A stretch of DNA of 64,000 nt from Woeseiaceae bacterium (GTDB lineage: Bacteria > Pseudomonadota > Gammaproteobacteria > Steroidobacterales > Woeseiaceae): positions 124,001 through 188,000 of the forward strand of contig JANQLK010000031.1 in the NCBI GenBank assembly GCA_028280615.1, in the 5' to 3' direction. The translations under genes and the position numbers were made by a program. Positions 56,173-64,000 of the stretch are shown here, in pieces. How positions within the stretch are numbered: position 1 is the stretch's first letter; each line of letters starts with the position of its first letter. The notes below the pieces were generated by a model. That model was not told where the DNA came from, did no database searches, and was given only the letters and a program-made list of their open reading frames with translations.

Positions 56173-57378
56173 ATGGAAATCCCCGTCGAGGACATACTCG
56201 CCGAGATCGACGACACGCTGCGCGCCCGGCTGCTGACCCTAAGGCGCTGGCTGCATCGCCATCCCGAGCTGTCGTTCCACGAAGTCGAAACGGCCGGCCG
56301 GATCATCGCCGAACTCGATCGTATCGGCATACGGCACGATTACGCCGGCGAGGGGCACGCCGTTATCGGCTATGTCGACGGCCTGGATTCTCGCAAGCCG
56401 GCCATCGCGCTGCGCGCGGAGATGGACGCTCTGCCGGGCGACGAAACGACCGAAGCGCCTTACGCGTCGATCAATCGCGGCGTCATGCACGCCTGCGGGC
56501 ACGGCGCGCACATGGCGATGGTCATCGGTGCGGCCAACCTGCTCGCCGCCGACCCGCCGCCCGGCGCGGTTCGGCTCGTGTTCCAGCCCGCCGAGGAACT
56601 CGGCGGCGGTGCCCGCACGGCGATCGCCGACGGGGCGTTGGACAAGGTCGTCGCGATCTTCGCCGGGCACGTCACCCACGAGTACGAAACCGGCCGAATC
56701 ATGATCCGCGACGGCCCGGTCACGGCGCAGTCGGACCGCTTTCACATCCGCGTGCACGGCAAAGGCGGCCACGGCGCACGGCCGCACGAGGCCATTGATG
56801 CCGTCGTCATCACCGGCTTCCTGATCTCGGCGTTGCAGACCCTGGTATCCCGCGAGACCAATCCGCTGCATCCGTCCGTCGTGACGATTGGCAGGATCCA
56901 CGCAGGCACCGCGGCCAACATCATCGCCGAGGAAGCCGAGCTGCACGGCTCGATCCGCACGATGAATCCCGACGTGCGCCGGCACATTCACCGGGGACTG
57001 CGCCGGATGATCGGCGCGGCGGCAGAGCTCCACGATGCGCGAATCGAGCTCGAAATCGAGGAAGGCTACCCGCCGGTCATCAATGCGTCCGACGTCGCCG
57101 ATATCGCCCGCATTGCGGCCGCGCGCGTCGTCGGTGACGGTGCCGTCGTCGAGGCGGAATTCCCGAGCATGGGTTCGGAAGACTTCTCGTATTACCTGGA
57201 CCAGGTGCCCGGCGCGTTCGTGCGCTACGGGGCCCGCCATCCGGACTGGCGGCCGATCCCGCTGCACAGTCCCGCGTTCGATATCGACGAGCGCGTGCTC
57301 GGCATCGGCGCTCGATTCATGAGCCAGGTCGCGCGGGTTGCACACGACAACATCGGGGTCCTGACGGATGCGCTTTGA
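56173..57378 (+). CDS. M20-family amidohydrolase (aminoacylase/hippurate-hydrolase type)
   Basis: A 401-residue cytosolic enzyme. It shows LRRWLHRHPELSFHE, IALRAEMDALPGDE, MHACGHGAHMAMVIGAA, LVFQPAEELGGGAR, a dimerisation domain beginning FHIRVHGKGGHGARPHEAIDAV, and a late metal His in PLHSPAFDIDE. Cys, His and Glu ligands are present; the usual Asp after CGH is Gly here, which is uncommon for this group and may change activity. It would hydrolyse N-acyl amino acids or amides. It overlaps the following YbdK-like gene by 11 bp, so the two are co-translated. It lies 76 bp after the S8 protease gene, in line with peptide or amino-acid use. Confidence 0.92.
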   Translation: MEIPVEDILAEIDDTLRARLLTLRRWLHRHPELSFHEVETAGRIIAELDRIGIRHDYAGEGHAVIGYVDGLDSRKPAIALRAEMDALPGDETTEAPYASINRGVMHACGHGAHMAMVIGAANLLAADPPPGAVRLVFQPAEELGGGARTAIADGALDKVVAIFAGHVTHEYETGRIMIRDGPVTAQSDRFHIRVHGKGGHGARPHEAIDAVVITGFLISALQTLVSRETNPLHPSVVTIGRIHAGTAANIIAEEAELHGSIRTMNPDVRRHIHRGLRRMIGAAAELHDARIELEIEEGYPPVINASDVADIARIAAARVVGDGAVVEAEFPSMGSEDFSYYLDQVPGAFVRYGARHPDWRPIPLHSPAFDIDERVLGIGARFMSQVARVAHDNIGVLTDAL

Positions 57379-58489
57379 ACCGTCCGCCGGGCCGACCGTT
57401 GGTGTCGAATGGGAGCTACAGCTGCTCGACCCGGTGACACTCGACCTGATCGACGGCATCAAGCCGCTCATGGAGTTCTTTCCGAAGGCGGAACTCGTCA
57501 AGCCCGAGTACATCCAGTCCTGCGTCGAGCTGAATACCCGGGTCTGTGACTCGAGCGCGGCAGCCGCCGAGGATATGCGCGGCACGCTGGCCAAGGCGCT
57601 CAAGCGATGCGAGGAGCTCGAGATGGGTCTTTGCGGCGCGGGCACTCACCCGTTCTGCCGCCGCCTCGCGCTGATCACGCCGCTGCCGCGCTACAAGCGG
57701 ATGGCGGCGGGCGCCGGTCTTCTGTCGCACACGCAGATCACGTTCTCGACGCATGTCCACGTCGGTCTCGGATCGGGTGACGAGGCCATGCACGTCATGT
57801 CGCAGCTCATTTCCGCGGTCCCGGTATTCATCGCGCTGTCGGCCAATTCGCCGTTCTGGCGCGGCCACGACACCGGGCACGCGGCCTACCGCCACCGCAT
57901 TCTGGCCGCGGCGCGCAACTACGGCATCCCGGCACGCTTCGATAGCTGGCGATCCTTCGAAGCGTTTCTCGATGCCGCGACGCACAGCGGCGCGCTGACG
58001 AGCTTCAAGGACATCCACTGGGACATACGGCCGCATCCCGACTTCGGCACGCTCGAGCTCAGGGCGATGGACTCGGCATCGAGCCTCGAGAGCCTCGAAG
58101 CGCTGGCCGCGTTTGCGCGCGCTCTCGTGCTCAAGCTCGCCGAAGCCGATCCCGCGGAAACCGCGCGGCTCCTGCCGCTCGATCTGCCGCACTGGATCGA
58201 GAGCGAGAATCGCTATCGCGCCGCCCACCTGGGGCTCGACGCCGATTTCATCGTCAATCCCGACGGCGACCGTCGTCCGCTGCGCGAGGTCGCGGCCGAC
58301 CTCGTCGAGTTCTGCACGGACACGGCCTGCCGGCACGGCGACGCGGCCGGGCTCGAAACGGCGAGAGGACGTATCGAAGACGGGGCCGACTACCGGCGGC
58401 AGGTCGATGTCTACGAGCAAACCAACCTGATGCGCTCTGTGGTCGAATCGCTCAGGGCGTCGCTGGTCAACGGCATCGACGACGCCTGA
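57368..58489 (+). CDS. ybdK: YbdK-like carboxylate-amine ligase (glutamate-cysteine ligase type 2)
   Basis: A 373-residue enzyme. It opens with TVGVEWELQLLDP and contains TRVCDSSAAAAEDM, CGAGTHPFCRR, LLSHTQITFSTHVHVGLGSGDEAM, LSANSPFWRGHDTG and DIHWDIRPHPDFGTLELRAMD. These match the YbdK family, which has weak gamma-glutamyl-cysteine ligase activity and whose natural substrate is uncertain. Its ATG lies inside the M20 gene (11-bp overlap), so an amidohydrolase and an amide-forming ligase are coupled. It is convergent with the glutamate dehydrogenase gene, with stops adjacent (1 bp apart). Confidence 0.9.
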   Translation: MRFEPSAGPTVGVEWELQLLDPVTLDLIDGIKPLMEFFPKAELVKPEYIQSCVELNTRVCDSSAAAAEDMRGTLAKALKRCEELEMGLCGAGTHPFCRRLALITPLPRYKRMAAGAGLLSHTQITFSTHVHVGLGSGDEAMHVMSQLISAVPVFIALSANSPFWRGHDTGHAAYRHRILAAARNYGIPARFDSWRSFEAFLDAATHSGALTSFKDIHWDIRPHPDFGTLELRAMDSASSLESLEALAAFARALVLKLAEADPAETARLLPLDLPHWIESENRYRAAHLGLDADFIVNPDGDRRPLREVAADLVEFCTDTACRHGDAAGLETARGRIEDGADYRRQVDVYEQTNLMRSVVESLRASLVNGIDDA

Positions 58490-58490
58490 G

Positions 58491-59801
58491 CTACATCCAA
58501 ATGTCGCGCTTGAGCACGACGTCCGACAGCCGACGGATTGCGACGACGAGCGCCGCGTCCCTGAGCGTCGGCGCGCTGCCGTCTTCGCGATCGTTGCCGT
58601 CGAGGATCTCGCGATACACGGCGGCCATGTCATCGACGGCCGCCTCCATCTTCGTTTTGAGGCGCTCCTCGACGAGTTCCAGCGGCCAGCGCTGGTGCTC
58701 GAGGTTCTGCACCCATTCGAAATAGCTGACGACGACACCCCCGCCGTTGGCGACGATGTCGGGCAGCACGACGACGTCGTTGTCGCGCAGGACGTCGTCG
58801 GCCGCCGGCGTCGTCGGACCGTTCGCGGCCTCGACGACGAGTCTCGCCTTGACACTGGCTGCGTTGTCCCCGTTTATCACGCACTCGAGCGCGGCCGGGA
58901 TCAGGATGTCGCAGTCGACCGCGAGCAGCTCGTCGTTCGTGATCGTCGCGACCTCCGGCAAGCCGACGACGCTGCCGGTCTCGTGCTTGTGTGCCAGGAC
59001 CGCGTCGGGGTCCAGGCCGGTTGGGTCGGCGACGCCGCCCCGCGAATCGCTGACGGCGACGATTTTCGCGCCACGCCCGTGACAAAGCCGCATCGCTGCC
59101 GCGCCGACCTGGCCCAGCCCCTGTATCGCGACGCGCGCGCCGTCGATGCCGTCGAGGCCCGGCACCATGCCCGCGGCCAGCAGCCGTTCGGTCGCGTTCA
59201 GGCAACCGCGCCCGGTCGCCTCGTCACGGCCGAGCGAGCCGCCGAGTTCGATCGGCTTGCCCGTGACGACGGCATGGTTGTTCTGGCCGGGGTGCAGGAC
59301 GTCGTACGTGTCGTAGATCCACGCCATCGTCTGCGAATCGGTGTACACGTCGGGCGCCGGAATGTCGGTATGCGGACCGATCGAGTCGCCGAGCTCGATG
59401 ACGAAACGCCGCGTGATACGCCGGAGCTCGGCCTGGCTAAGCTCCTTCGGGTTGCAGACGACGCCGCCCTTCGCGCCGCCGAACGGCACGTCGGCGATCG
59501 CGGTCTTCCAGGTCATGAAGGCCGCGAGGGCGGCAACCTCGTGTTCGGTAACGTCGGGGTGATAGCGAATGCCGCCCTTGCCAGGGCCGCGCGCGTGATT
59601 GTGCAGCACGCGAAAGCCGTGAAACGTGCGCACCGAGCCGTCGTCGAGCGGGATCGAAAAGCGCACGTGGATCGTGCGCTTCGGGTTCTTCAGGTAGTCT
59701 ACCAGCCCGGCCTTCAATTCGCCGGCCCACTCGAGCGCGCGGTCGAACTGCTGCCGCGCGACGACGAGCAGGTCGAGAGATTCTTCGTTGCTGGACTTCA
59801 T
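58491..59801 (-). CDS. gdhA: glutamate dehydrogenase (Glu/Leu/Phe/Val family)
   Basis: A 436-residue dehydrogenase. It contains GFRVLHNHARGPGKGGIRYHP, MTWKTAIADVPFGGAKGGVVCNP (catalytic Lys region), PAPDVYTDSQTMAWI, GKPIELGGSLGRDEATGRG, the NAD-binding VAIQGLGQVGAAAMRL and VEAANGPTTPAADDVL. It oxidises glutamate to 2-oxoglutarate and ammonia or the reverse. The GQVG loop suggests NAD rather than NADP, and its size suggests a hexameric enzyme. It would take the glutamate made by PutA into central metabolism, though the genes are about 28 kb apart. The symbol is generic; a related amino-acid dehydrogenase is possible. Confidence 0.93.
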   Translation of the reverse strand: MKSSNEESLDLLVVARQQFDRALEWAGELKAGLVDYLKNPKRTIHVRFSIPLDDGSVRTFHGFRVLHNHARGPGKGGIRYHPDVTEHEVAALAAFMTWKTAIADVPFGGAKGGVVCNPKELSQAELRRITRRFVIELGDSIGPHTDIPAPDVYTDSQTMAWIYDTYDVLHPGQNNHAVVTGKPIELGGSLGRDEATGRGCLNATERLLAAGMVPGLDGIDGARVAIQGLGQVGAAAMRLCHGRGAKIVAVSDSRGGVADPTGLDPDAVLAHKHETGSVVGLPEVATITNDELLAVDCDILIPAALECVINGDNAASVKARLVVEAANGPTTPAADDVLRDNDVVVLPDIVANGGGVVVSYFEWVQNLEHQRWPLELVEERLKTKMEAAVDDMAAVYREILDGNDREDGSAPTLRDAALVVAIRRLSDVVLKRDIWM

Positions 59802-59899
59802 GGCCGACCTCGGCTCTGATCGGGCGAATCATGATGGCAGCAAGCGTGGCCGGCCGCGCTACGTAGATTCGCGTACCGAGGTCCGCAGACCAGAACCCG

Positions 59900-60898
59900 T
59901 CAGTCCGTATGTCCCCGGTCCCCGGACACCTCCTTCCGCCGCATCGGCATCGAGTCGATGAGCGCGTAGACGTCGTCTATGGACGACCACGTCTTACTCG
60001 CGAGCTTGATGGAGCCGTCCTTGCCGATCAGCCGAAACGCAAAAGACCCGCCGCGAAGACCTAAGGACTTGCGGAGCGCCCGTACCTCGCCGGGCGCCAG
60101 CGTGATTTCCCCGGACGTCGAAATACCGTCGTCCAGCAGCATGATCAGCACCAGGTCGCGGTCCTCGAACTCGGTGGCGGTTCGGGCAACGTCGTCCGTC
60201 AACGCCGCGAGGTCTCGATCTTCGCCGTTCCTCGCACTCGCCACGAGCAGGCGTCGTTGCCAGCGATAGTCGGCGAGTGAGAACGGTTTCCGCGCGGAGT
60301 ACGCCGCGATGCTGTCGACCCGCAGGTCGAAGCGGCCATCGCGGCCGTCGTAGATCATGATGCCGAGCCCGGTGATACGGCTCGAGTCCAGGGCCGGCCC
60401 GTCGAGCGGGACACCCCGAAACTGCGGGAAGAAGTCGCGGAACGGCACATCCACGGTGCTCCAGCCACCGTCGCTCGTATCGAACCTGGCCCAGTAGGCA
60501 ACGTCTCGGCCGCGCCAGCGCGCCGTCGTCGTCAGTCTCAGCGTGTAGCGCCGGCCGTCGCCGCGAAGTCTGAGCCGGATACCGTCGTAGTCGGCGAGAT
60601 CCAGCTCGAGGGGATGGGAGCGTATCGAGCTGAAGCCGCCGCCGTCCGTATTCGTCCGTCCGCGGAAGCGGAGTTCGCCCCTCGAAACATCGAAATCACC
60701 CTCGCTTCGTCCGCCCATGACAGTGTCATTGACGACGTAGAAGTTGAGATCCGGCGTGCCGGGCGTGAAGTCCGTAATCCCGGTCACGGTGTCCTCGCCG
60801 CTACTGTTCGCCGGCAAGGCGACCGCGATGGCAAAGGCCATCGGCAACAGGCACCGCATGCGCCGAATTCGACGCCTGAACCGGGGATGCCCATTCAA
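59900..60898 (-). CDS. exported CIA30-like / DUF4174 fusion protein
   Basis: A 332-residue exported protein. The signal is MRCLLPMAFAIAVALPANS, reached from a TTG at 60898 with AGGGAG about 6 nt upstream; ATG 60859 is an alternative without a ribosome site. Residues ~45-210 resemble the CIA30 (complex I intermediate-associated) fold, a galactose-binding-like domain: FYVVNDTVMGGRSEGDFDV, FRGRTNTDGGGFSSIRS, YDGIRLRLRGDGRRYTLRL and ITGLGIMIYDGRDGRFDLRVDSI. The C-terminal ~115 residues are a DUF4174 thioredoxin-like domain (YRWQRRLLVASARNGEDRDLAALTDD, LVLIMLLDDG, FAFRLIGKDGSIKL). CIA30 has been tied to respiratory assembly in eukaryotes, but its bacterial role is unclear. Confidence 0.85.
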   Translation of the reverse strand: MNGHPRFRRRIRRMRCLLPMAFAIAVALPANSSGEDTVTGITDFTPGTPDLNFYVVNDTVMGGRSEGDFDVSRGELRFRGRTNTDGGGFSSIRSHPLELDLADYDGIRLRLRGDGRRYTLRLTTTARWRGRDVAYWARFDTSDGGWSTVDVPFRDFFPQFRGVPLDGPALDSSRITGLGIMIYDGRDGRFDLRVDSIAAYSARKPFSLADYRWQRRLLVASARNGEDRDLAALTDDVARTATEFEDRDLVLIMLLDDGISTSGEITLAPGEVRALRKSLGLRGGSFAFRLIGKDGSIKLASKTWSSIDDVYALIDSMPMRRKEVSGDRGHTD

Positions 60899-61061
60899 GC
60901 TTGTCTCCCTGGTTCCAGTGCTGTAAGCCTGTTTCTCACGGTTGTTACTTCTTATAGTTTCCGACAGTCTGCCAGTATGCCGGAAGCGTGGGTACGCAGA
61001 CGAGAGCAGCGGGCCGCGGACGCCAATCAGGCGTACCCCTGAACCGGATCGAGGAGACGAT

Positions 61062-61820
61062 GTGACCAACAGCAAGACAAGCTTCCGCCAACGCCTGCTG
61101 AGCCGCGATCCGATCATGGGCACATTCATCAAGACGCCGTCGCCCATCATGGCGGAAGTCCTGAGCCTGTCGGAACTCGACGTCATCGCCGTCGACGGCG
61201 AGCACGCTCCGTTCGGGCATCTCGAGTCCGACCTGTGCATCGGCGCATTCCGCGCGGCAGGAATGCCATGTCTGGTTCGCGTGGCCGACGATTCCCGGAC
61301 CGCGCTCAGAAACGCGCTGGACAGCGGCGCGAGCGGCGTCGTCGTGCCGCACGTGACGAGTGCGGAACAGGCGGCGCGGATCGTGTCGAGCTGCCATTTC
61401 GGCCCCGGCGGCCGCGGTTTCGCGGGTGCTACGCGCGCGGCGGACTTCGGTGAGCAGTCGATGGCGGATTATCTCGAGCAGAGCACAACGAACACGGCCG
61501 TCATCGTCCAGATCGAGGACCTGCCGGCGCTCGATGAGGTTGCCGACATAGCGGCCGTCGAGGGCGTCGACGCGCTGTTCATCGGTCGAACCGACCTGGC
61601 CGTCGCGATGGGAAAGAGCCCGATGGACGCGGCCGTCGTCGCTACCGTCGAGAGGATTTGCCGGGATTGCCTGGGAGCGGGTAAGCCGATCGGCCTGTTC
61701 ACGCCGGACCTTTCCGAACTCCCGAAATGGCGTGAGATCGGCGCGAGCCTGTTCCTGCTGGGCTCCGATCACGCGATGGTGCTCGACGGCGCGAACAGGC
61801 TCGCGCGTATGCTCGGCTGA
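61062..61820 (+). CDS. HpcH/HpaI-type class II aldolase
   Basis: A 252-residue enzyme of the HpcH/HpaI (2-keto-3-deoxy acid aldolase) family. It shows GTFIKTPSPIMAEVLSLSELDVIAVDGEHAPFGH, VRVADDSRTALRNALDSGASGVVVPHV, GPGGRGFAGATRA, the metal Glu in VIVQIEDL, FIGRTDLAVAMG and GLFTPDLSELPKWREIGA. These give the Arg, Glu and Asp needed for divalent-metal enolate formation. It would cleave 2-keto-4-hydroxy acids to pyruvate and an aldehyde. The start is GTG with GAGGAGA 5 nt upstream. It is divergent from the CIA30 gene across 163 bp and convergent with the NSS transporter gene. Confidence 0.92.
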   Translation: MTNSKTSFRQRLLSRDPIMGTFIKTPSPIMAEVLSLSELDVIAVDGEHAPFGHLESDLCIGAFRAAGMPCLVRVADDSRTALRNALDSGASGVVVPHVTSAEQAARIVSSCHFGPGGRGFAGATRAADFGEQSMADYLEQSTTNTAVIVQIEDLPALDEVADIAAVEGVDALFIGRTDLAVAMGKSPMDAAVVATVERICRDCLGAGKPIGLFTPDLSELPKWREIGASLFLLGSDHAMVLDGANRLARMLG

Positions 61821-61836
61821 CCCGCGGGATCGTGGG

Positions 61837-63204
61837 CTACAGGTTCACGAGGAAGACGAGGAATATCGCGATCGGGACGACGAATCGGACCAGAATCCGC
61901 CAGACCCTGTAAATGGCCGTGTCGCCAATCCCGAGTTCGTCGAGTGTGGCCTGGCGAGAGAGACCCCAGCCGGCCAACACCGCGACCAGCACGCCGCCGG
62001 CGGGCATCATCCAGTTGGAAACGATGTAGTCGAGCGACTCGAAGATATTGCGGCTCTCGAACGCCGGGATGAAGCTCAACGGGTGGAAGTCCGCGAGCGA
62101 GCCGAACGAGAAGACGGTGCCGAGGCCCGCGATCCAGAGCAGGAACGTGACGATCACGACGCTCGCGATTCGTGAGAGCGCTGTGAAGTCACGCACCACC
62201 GAGACGATCGTCTCGAGCATCGTGATTGCGCTCGTGAACGCCGCGATGGCCATGAGGATGAAAAACATGGCGCCGAGCACGCTACCGCCGGGCATCTGGC
62301 CGAAGGCGACGGGCAAAGTCGCGAAGATCAGCCCCGGACCCTCGGCGGGTGACAGGCCGTAAGCGAACACGATCGGGAAAATGGCGACACCCGCGATCAG
62401 CGCGACTCCGGCATCGGCGGCCGCGACGATCAGTCCCGCTTTGAGTATCGACGTCTTCGAATCCATGTAGGAGGCGACCGTCATCAGCACGCCGATGCCG
62501 ATGCCGAGCGAGAAGAACGCCTGGCCGACGGCAAGCAGCACCGTGCCGCGGTCGAATGCCTCGAAGTCGGGCACGAGCAGGAAGCTCGCGCCCGCGGCCA
62601 TGTCGCCGGCGAATACCGCGTAGACGAGCAGCGCGAGCAGGAGCGCGAACAGCGAGGGCGTCAGCCAGCGCAGCGCCTTCTCGAGCCCGCCACGGATACC
62701 GCCCGCGACGGTCAGCGCGGTCAGCCCCAGGAACACGAGGTGCGTGACGATCATGCGCCCGGAATTCGCCATCAGGCCGTCCAGCGTCGCGCCGGCCCGT
62801 TCAGCGGTCATGCCGTCGAAGCCGTCGACGACGGACCTTACGAAGTAGTCGACGGTCCAGCCCGCGACCACGGTGTAGAAGCTCAGCGCGATGAACGTGC
62901 CGAGCGCGGCCATGTGTCCGTAGTAACGCCAGTGCCGGCTGACGCCGTCCTGCCTGTGCAGGTTGTGCATCGTCTTGACGACGCTCGCGCCGCCGCGGCG
63001 TCCTGCCAGGAACTCGGCGATGAGCGCCGGCAGCGCAATCAGCGCGATCGCGCCGACGTAAATCAGCACGAAGGCGCCGCCGCCGTTCTCGCCCGCGACG
63101 TAGGTGAACTTCCAGACGTTCGAGATGCCGACGGCGCTGCCGATCGCCGCCGCGAGAAACATGAGTTTCGACGACCATCGCCGCTGCTCCGTGTCCGCGT
63201 TCAA
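61837..63204 (-). CDS. sodium-dependent transporter (NSS/SNF family)
   Basis: A 455-residue inner-membrane transporter of the neurotransmitter:sodium symporter family. The first helix SSKLMFLAAAIGSAVGISNVWKFTYVAGENGGGAFVLIY is the standard NSS opening with unwound GSAVGxxNxWKF, and about 11 to 12 hydrophobic segments follow. It would take up an amino acid or amine with Na+. The TTG at 63204 overlaps the TGA of the aldo/keto reductase (TTGA) with AGGA 6 nt upstream, and a later start would cut into helix 1. The TTG start is therefore accepted. Confidence 0.93.
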   Translation of the reverse strand: MNADTEQRRWSSKLMFLAAAIGSAVGISNVWKFTYVAGENGGGAFVLIYVGAIALIALPALIAEFLAGRRGGASVVKTMHNLHRQDGVSRHWRYYGHMAALGTFIALSFYTVVAGWTVDYFVRSVVDGFDGMTAERAGATLDGLMANSGRMIVTHLVFLGLTALTVAGGIRGGLEKALRWLTPSLFALLLALLVYAVFAGDMAAGASFLLVPDFEAFDRGTVLLAVGQAFFSLGIGIGVLMTVASYMDSKTSILKAGLIVAAADAGVALIAGVAIFPIVFAYGLSPAEGPGLIFATLPVAFGQMPGGSVLGAMFFILMAIAAFTSAITMLETIVSVVRDFTALSRIASVVIVTFLLWIAGLGTVFSFGSLADFHPLSFIPAFESRNIFESLDYIVSNWMMPAGGVLVAVLAGWGLSRQATLDELGIGDTAIYRVWRILVRFVVPIAIFLVFLVNL

Positions 63205-64000
63205 TTCGCGTCCTGGAGGTTGGTGCGAATGATTCCGCTGTGGACGCTCGAAGAGTCGCGCTCGAGGTCGTAGGGTTCGCCGTCGGGGATGCGCATTGCG
63301 GCCAGTCCGGCCGCGATGGCCTCGCGGTCCGCATCGTCGAGCGCGAGCTGCCCGAGGCGCTGGTTCTGCTTCGCGCGCGAACGGCTGCCAATCCCGAGAA
63401 TCACGGCGCTGACCCCGGGCCGGTCGAGCACCCAGCGCGCCGCGACCTGGTCGATGCCGGCCGCGTGCTTGTCGGCGATGGTTCCGAGCGTTCCGAGCAG
63501 CGCCTGGAAAGCGTCCCAGCCGCCGGCGTCGTCGATGATCAGTCCGTACTTGGTCAACGAGCGATTGGGCGCCTCGGGCGGCGGCTGGCCGAGATAGCGA
63601 TCGCTCAGGTATCCGCCGGCCAGCGCGCCGAACGCGAACATGCCGATGTTGGCCTCGCGGCAGGCGTCCGCCATCTGCCGCTCCGGCCGCCGGTCGACGA
63701 GCGAGTACTGCACCTGCATCGAGACGATCGATGCGCTCCGGTCGATGAGCTTTCGGAGTTCCGGCGTATTGAAATTGGTAACGCCGATGAAGCGAATTCG
63801 GCCCTTAAGCTGCGCGTTCAGCAGCCGATCGTAGAGCCGCATGAGCCCGGGTACTTCATAGTCCCACCAGTGGAACTGAACGAGATCGAGTGTGTCGACG
63901 CCGAGCCTCCGGCGCGAGCGGTCTATGACTGCGTCGATTGTCGCGTCGTCGAGCTCGGCGAGCGTTGCCTTGTCCGGGACGAACTTGGTGTGCACCTGGA
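63201..64000 (-). CDS. aldo/keto reductase (5' end outside the window)
   Basis: At least 266 codons of an aldo/keto reductase, cut at the window edge. Visible features are a strand with HTKFVPD, DTLDLVQFHWWDYEV (catalytic His), IRFIGVTNFNTPELRKL, MQVQYSLVDRRPERQMADACREANIGMFAFGALAGGYLSDRYLG and WVLDRPGVSAVILGIGSRSRA. The N-terminal Asp-Tyr-Lys part is mostly missing. It is similar to the reductase domain of the RidA fusion at 30831-32300, with the same GALAGGYLSDR-type and GGWDAFQ-type features, so the two are paralogues. Its stop overlaps the NSS transporter start. No RidA domain is fused here. Confidence 0.9.
   Translation of the reverse strand, partial: QVHTKFVPDKATLAELDDATIDAVIDRSRRRLGVDTLDLVQFHWWDYEVPGLMRLYDRLLNAQLKGRIRFIGVTNFNTPELRKLIDRSASIVSMQVQYSLVDRRPERQMADACREANIGMFAFGALAGGYLSDRYLGQPPPEAPNRSLTKYGLIIDDAGGWDAFQALLGTLGTIADKHAAGIDQVAARWVLDRPGVSAVILGIGSRSRAKQNQRLGQLALDDADREAIAAGLAAMRIPDGEPYDLERDSSSVHSGIIRTNLQDAN

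Noticed and set aside
1..64000. High number of CTTAAG sites in a GC-rich region
   Set aside because: About ten sites are seen, within about two-fold of a rough expectation, and most fall inside coding sequence; no pattern was evident.

Overview
The window is about 64 kb of GC-rich, gene-dense chromosome. It shows no phage, transposase, integrase, CRISPR array, rRNA or recognisable tRNA gene. Tat- and Sec-exported enzymes, poly-Gly-tethered lipoproteins, a type-B PutA, EAL/GGDEF proteins and an octaheme cytochrome c suggest a heterotrophic Gram-negative bacterium, probably a marine or sediment gammaproteobacterium. The taxonomy is an inference from gene content only; no marker gene was available.

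Layout. (1) 17-7278 (+): a five-gene operon with a DUF3467 protein, a GAF-TM-HlyD adaptor, a PqqD-M50-HlyD fusion, a shortened SecA-like ATPase and a periplasmic HlyD-like protein. It looks like a dedicated, poorly described export or peptide-processing machine and is the most interesting item here. (2) 12554-7270 (-): four overlapping genes for a nucleotidyltransferase, a NahK-like kinase, a sodium/solute symporter and a Tat-exported GH109-type enzyme, forming a plausible amino-sugar (GalNAc/GlcNAc) salvage operon. (3) 12814-27013: three poly-Gly lipoproteins. Two are tandem paralogues, the second broken by one in-frame TAG. The third is a 2074-residue protein with five calcium-loop plus propeller-like modules. 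A 22-bp direct repeat made from the 3' end of putA flanks the giant gene. yaiI and one unknown exported protein sit between. (4) 33847-27036 (-): an APC permease, an aldo/keto reductase-RidA fusion and PutA, an amino-acid catabolic group.

(5) 33994-38001: small enzymes (NTF2-like, GNAT, VOC) and an SDR/peroxiredoxin-like pair divergent from a LysR regulator, with clear palindromes in the shared promoter. (6) 38403-45036 (+): three exported proteins, DUF885, a sortilin/BNR propeller and an M24 peptidase, probably peptide scavenging. (7) 46325-45051 (-): an octaheme HAO-like cytochrome c. (8) 46633-56096 (+): two coupled EAL proteins with degenerate GGDEF domains, a periplasmic-propeller diguanylate cyclase with an intact GGDEF and I-site, and a subtilase with a 7-copy hexapeptide repeat. 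Together these could be a c-di-GMP and surface module. (9) 56173-64000: an M20 amidohydrolase, a YbdK-like ligase, glutamate dehydrogenase, a CIA30-DUF4174 fusion, an HpcH/HpaI aldolase, an NSS transporter and a second aldo/keto reductase cut by the window edge.

Overall the region mixes amino-acid and peptide use (PutA, GDH, M20, M24, DUF885, S8, APC and NSS carriers) with cell-envelope display and export. Family calls rest on motif reading, not on database searches.
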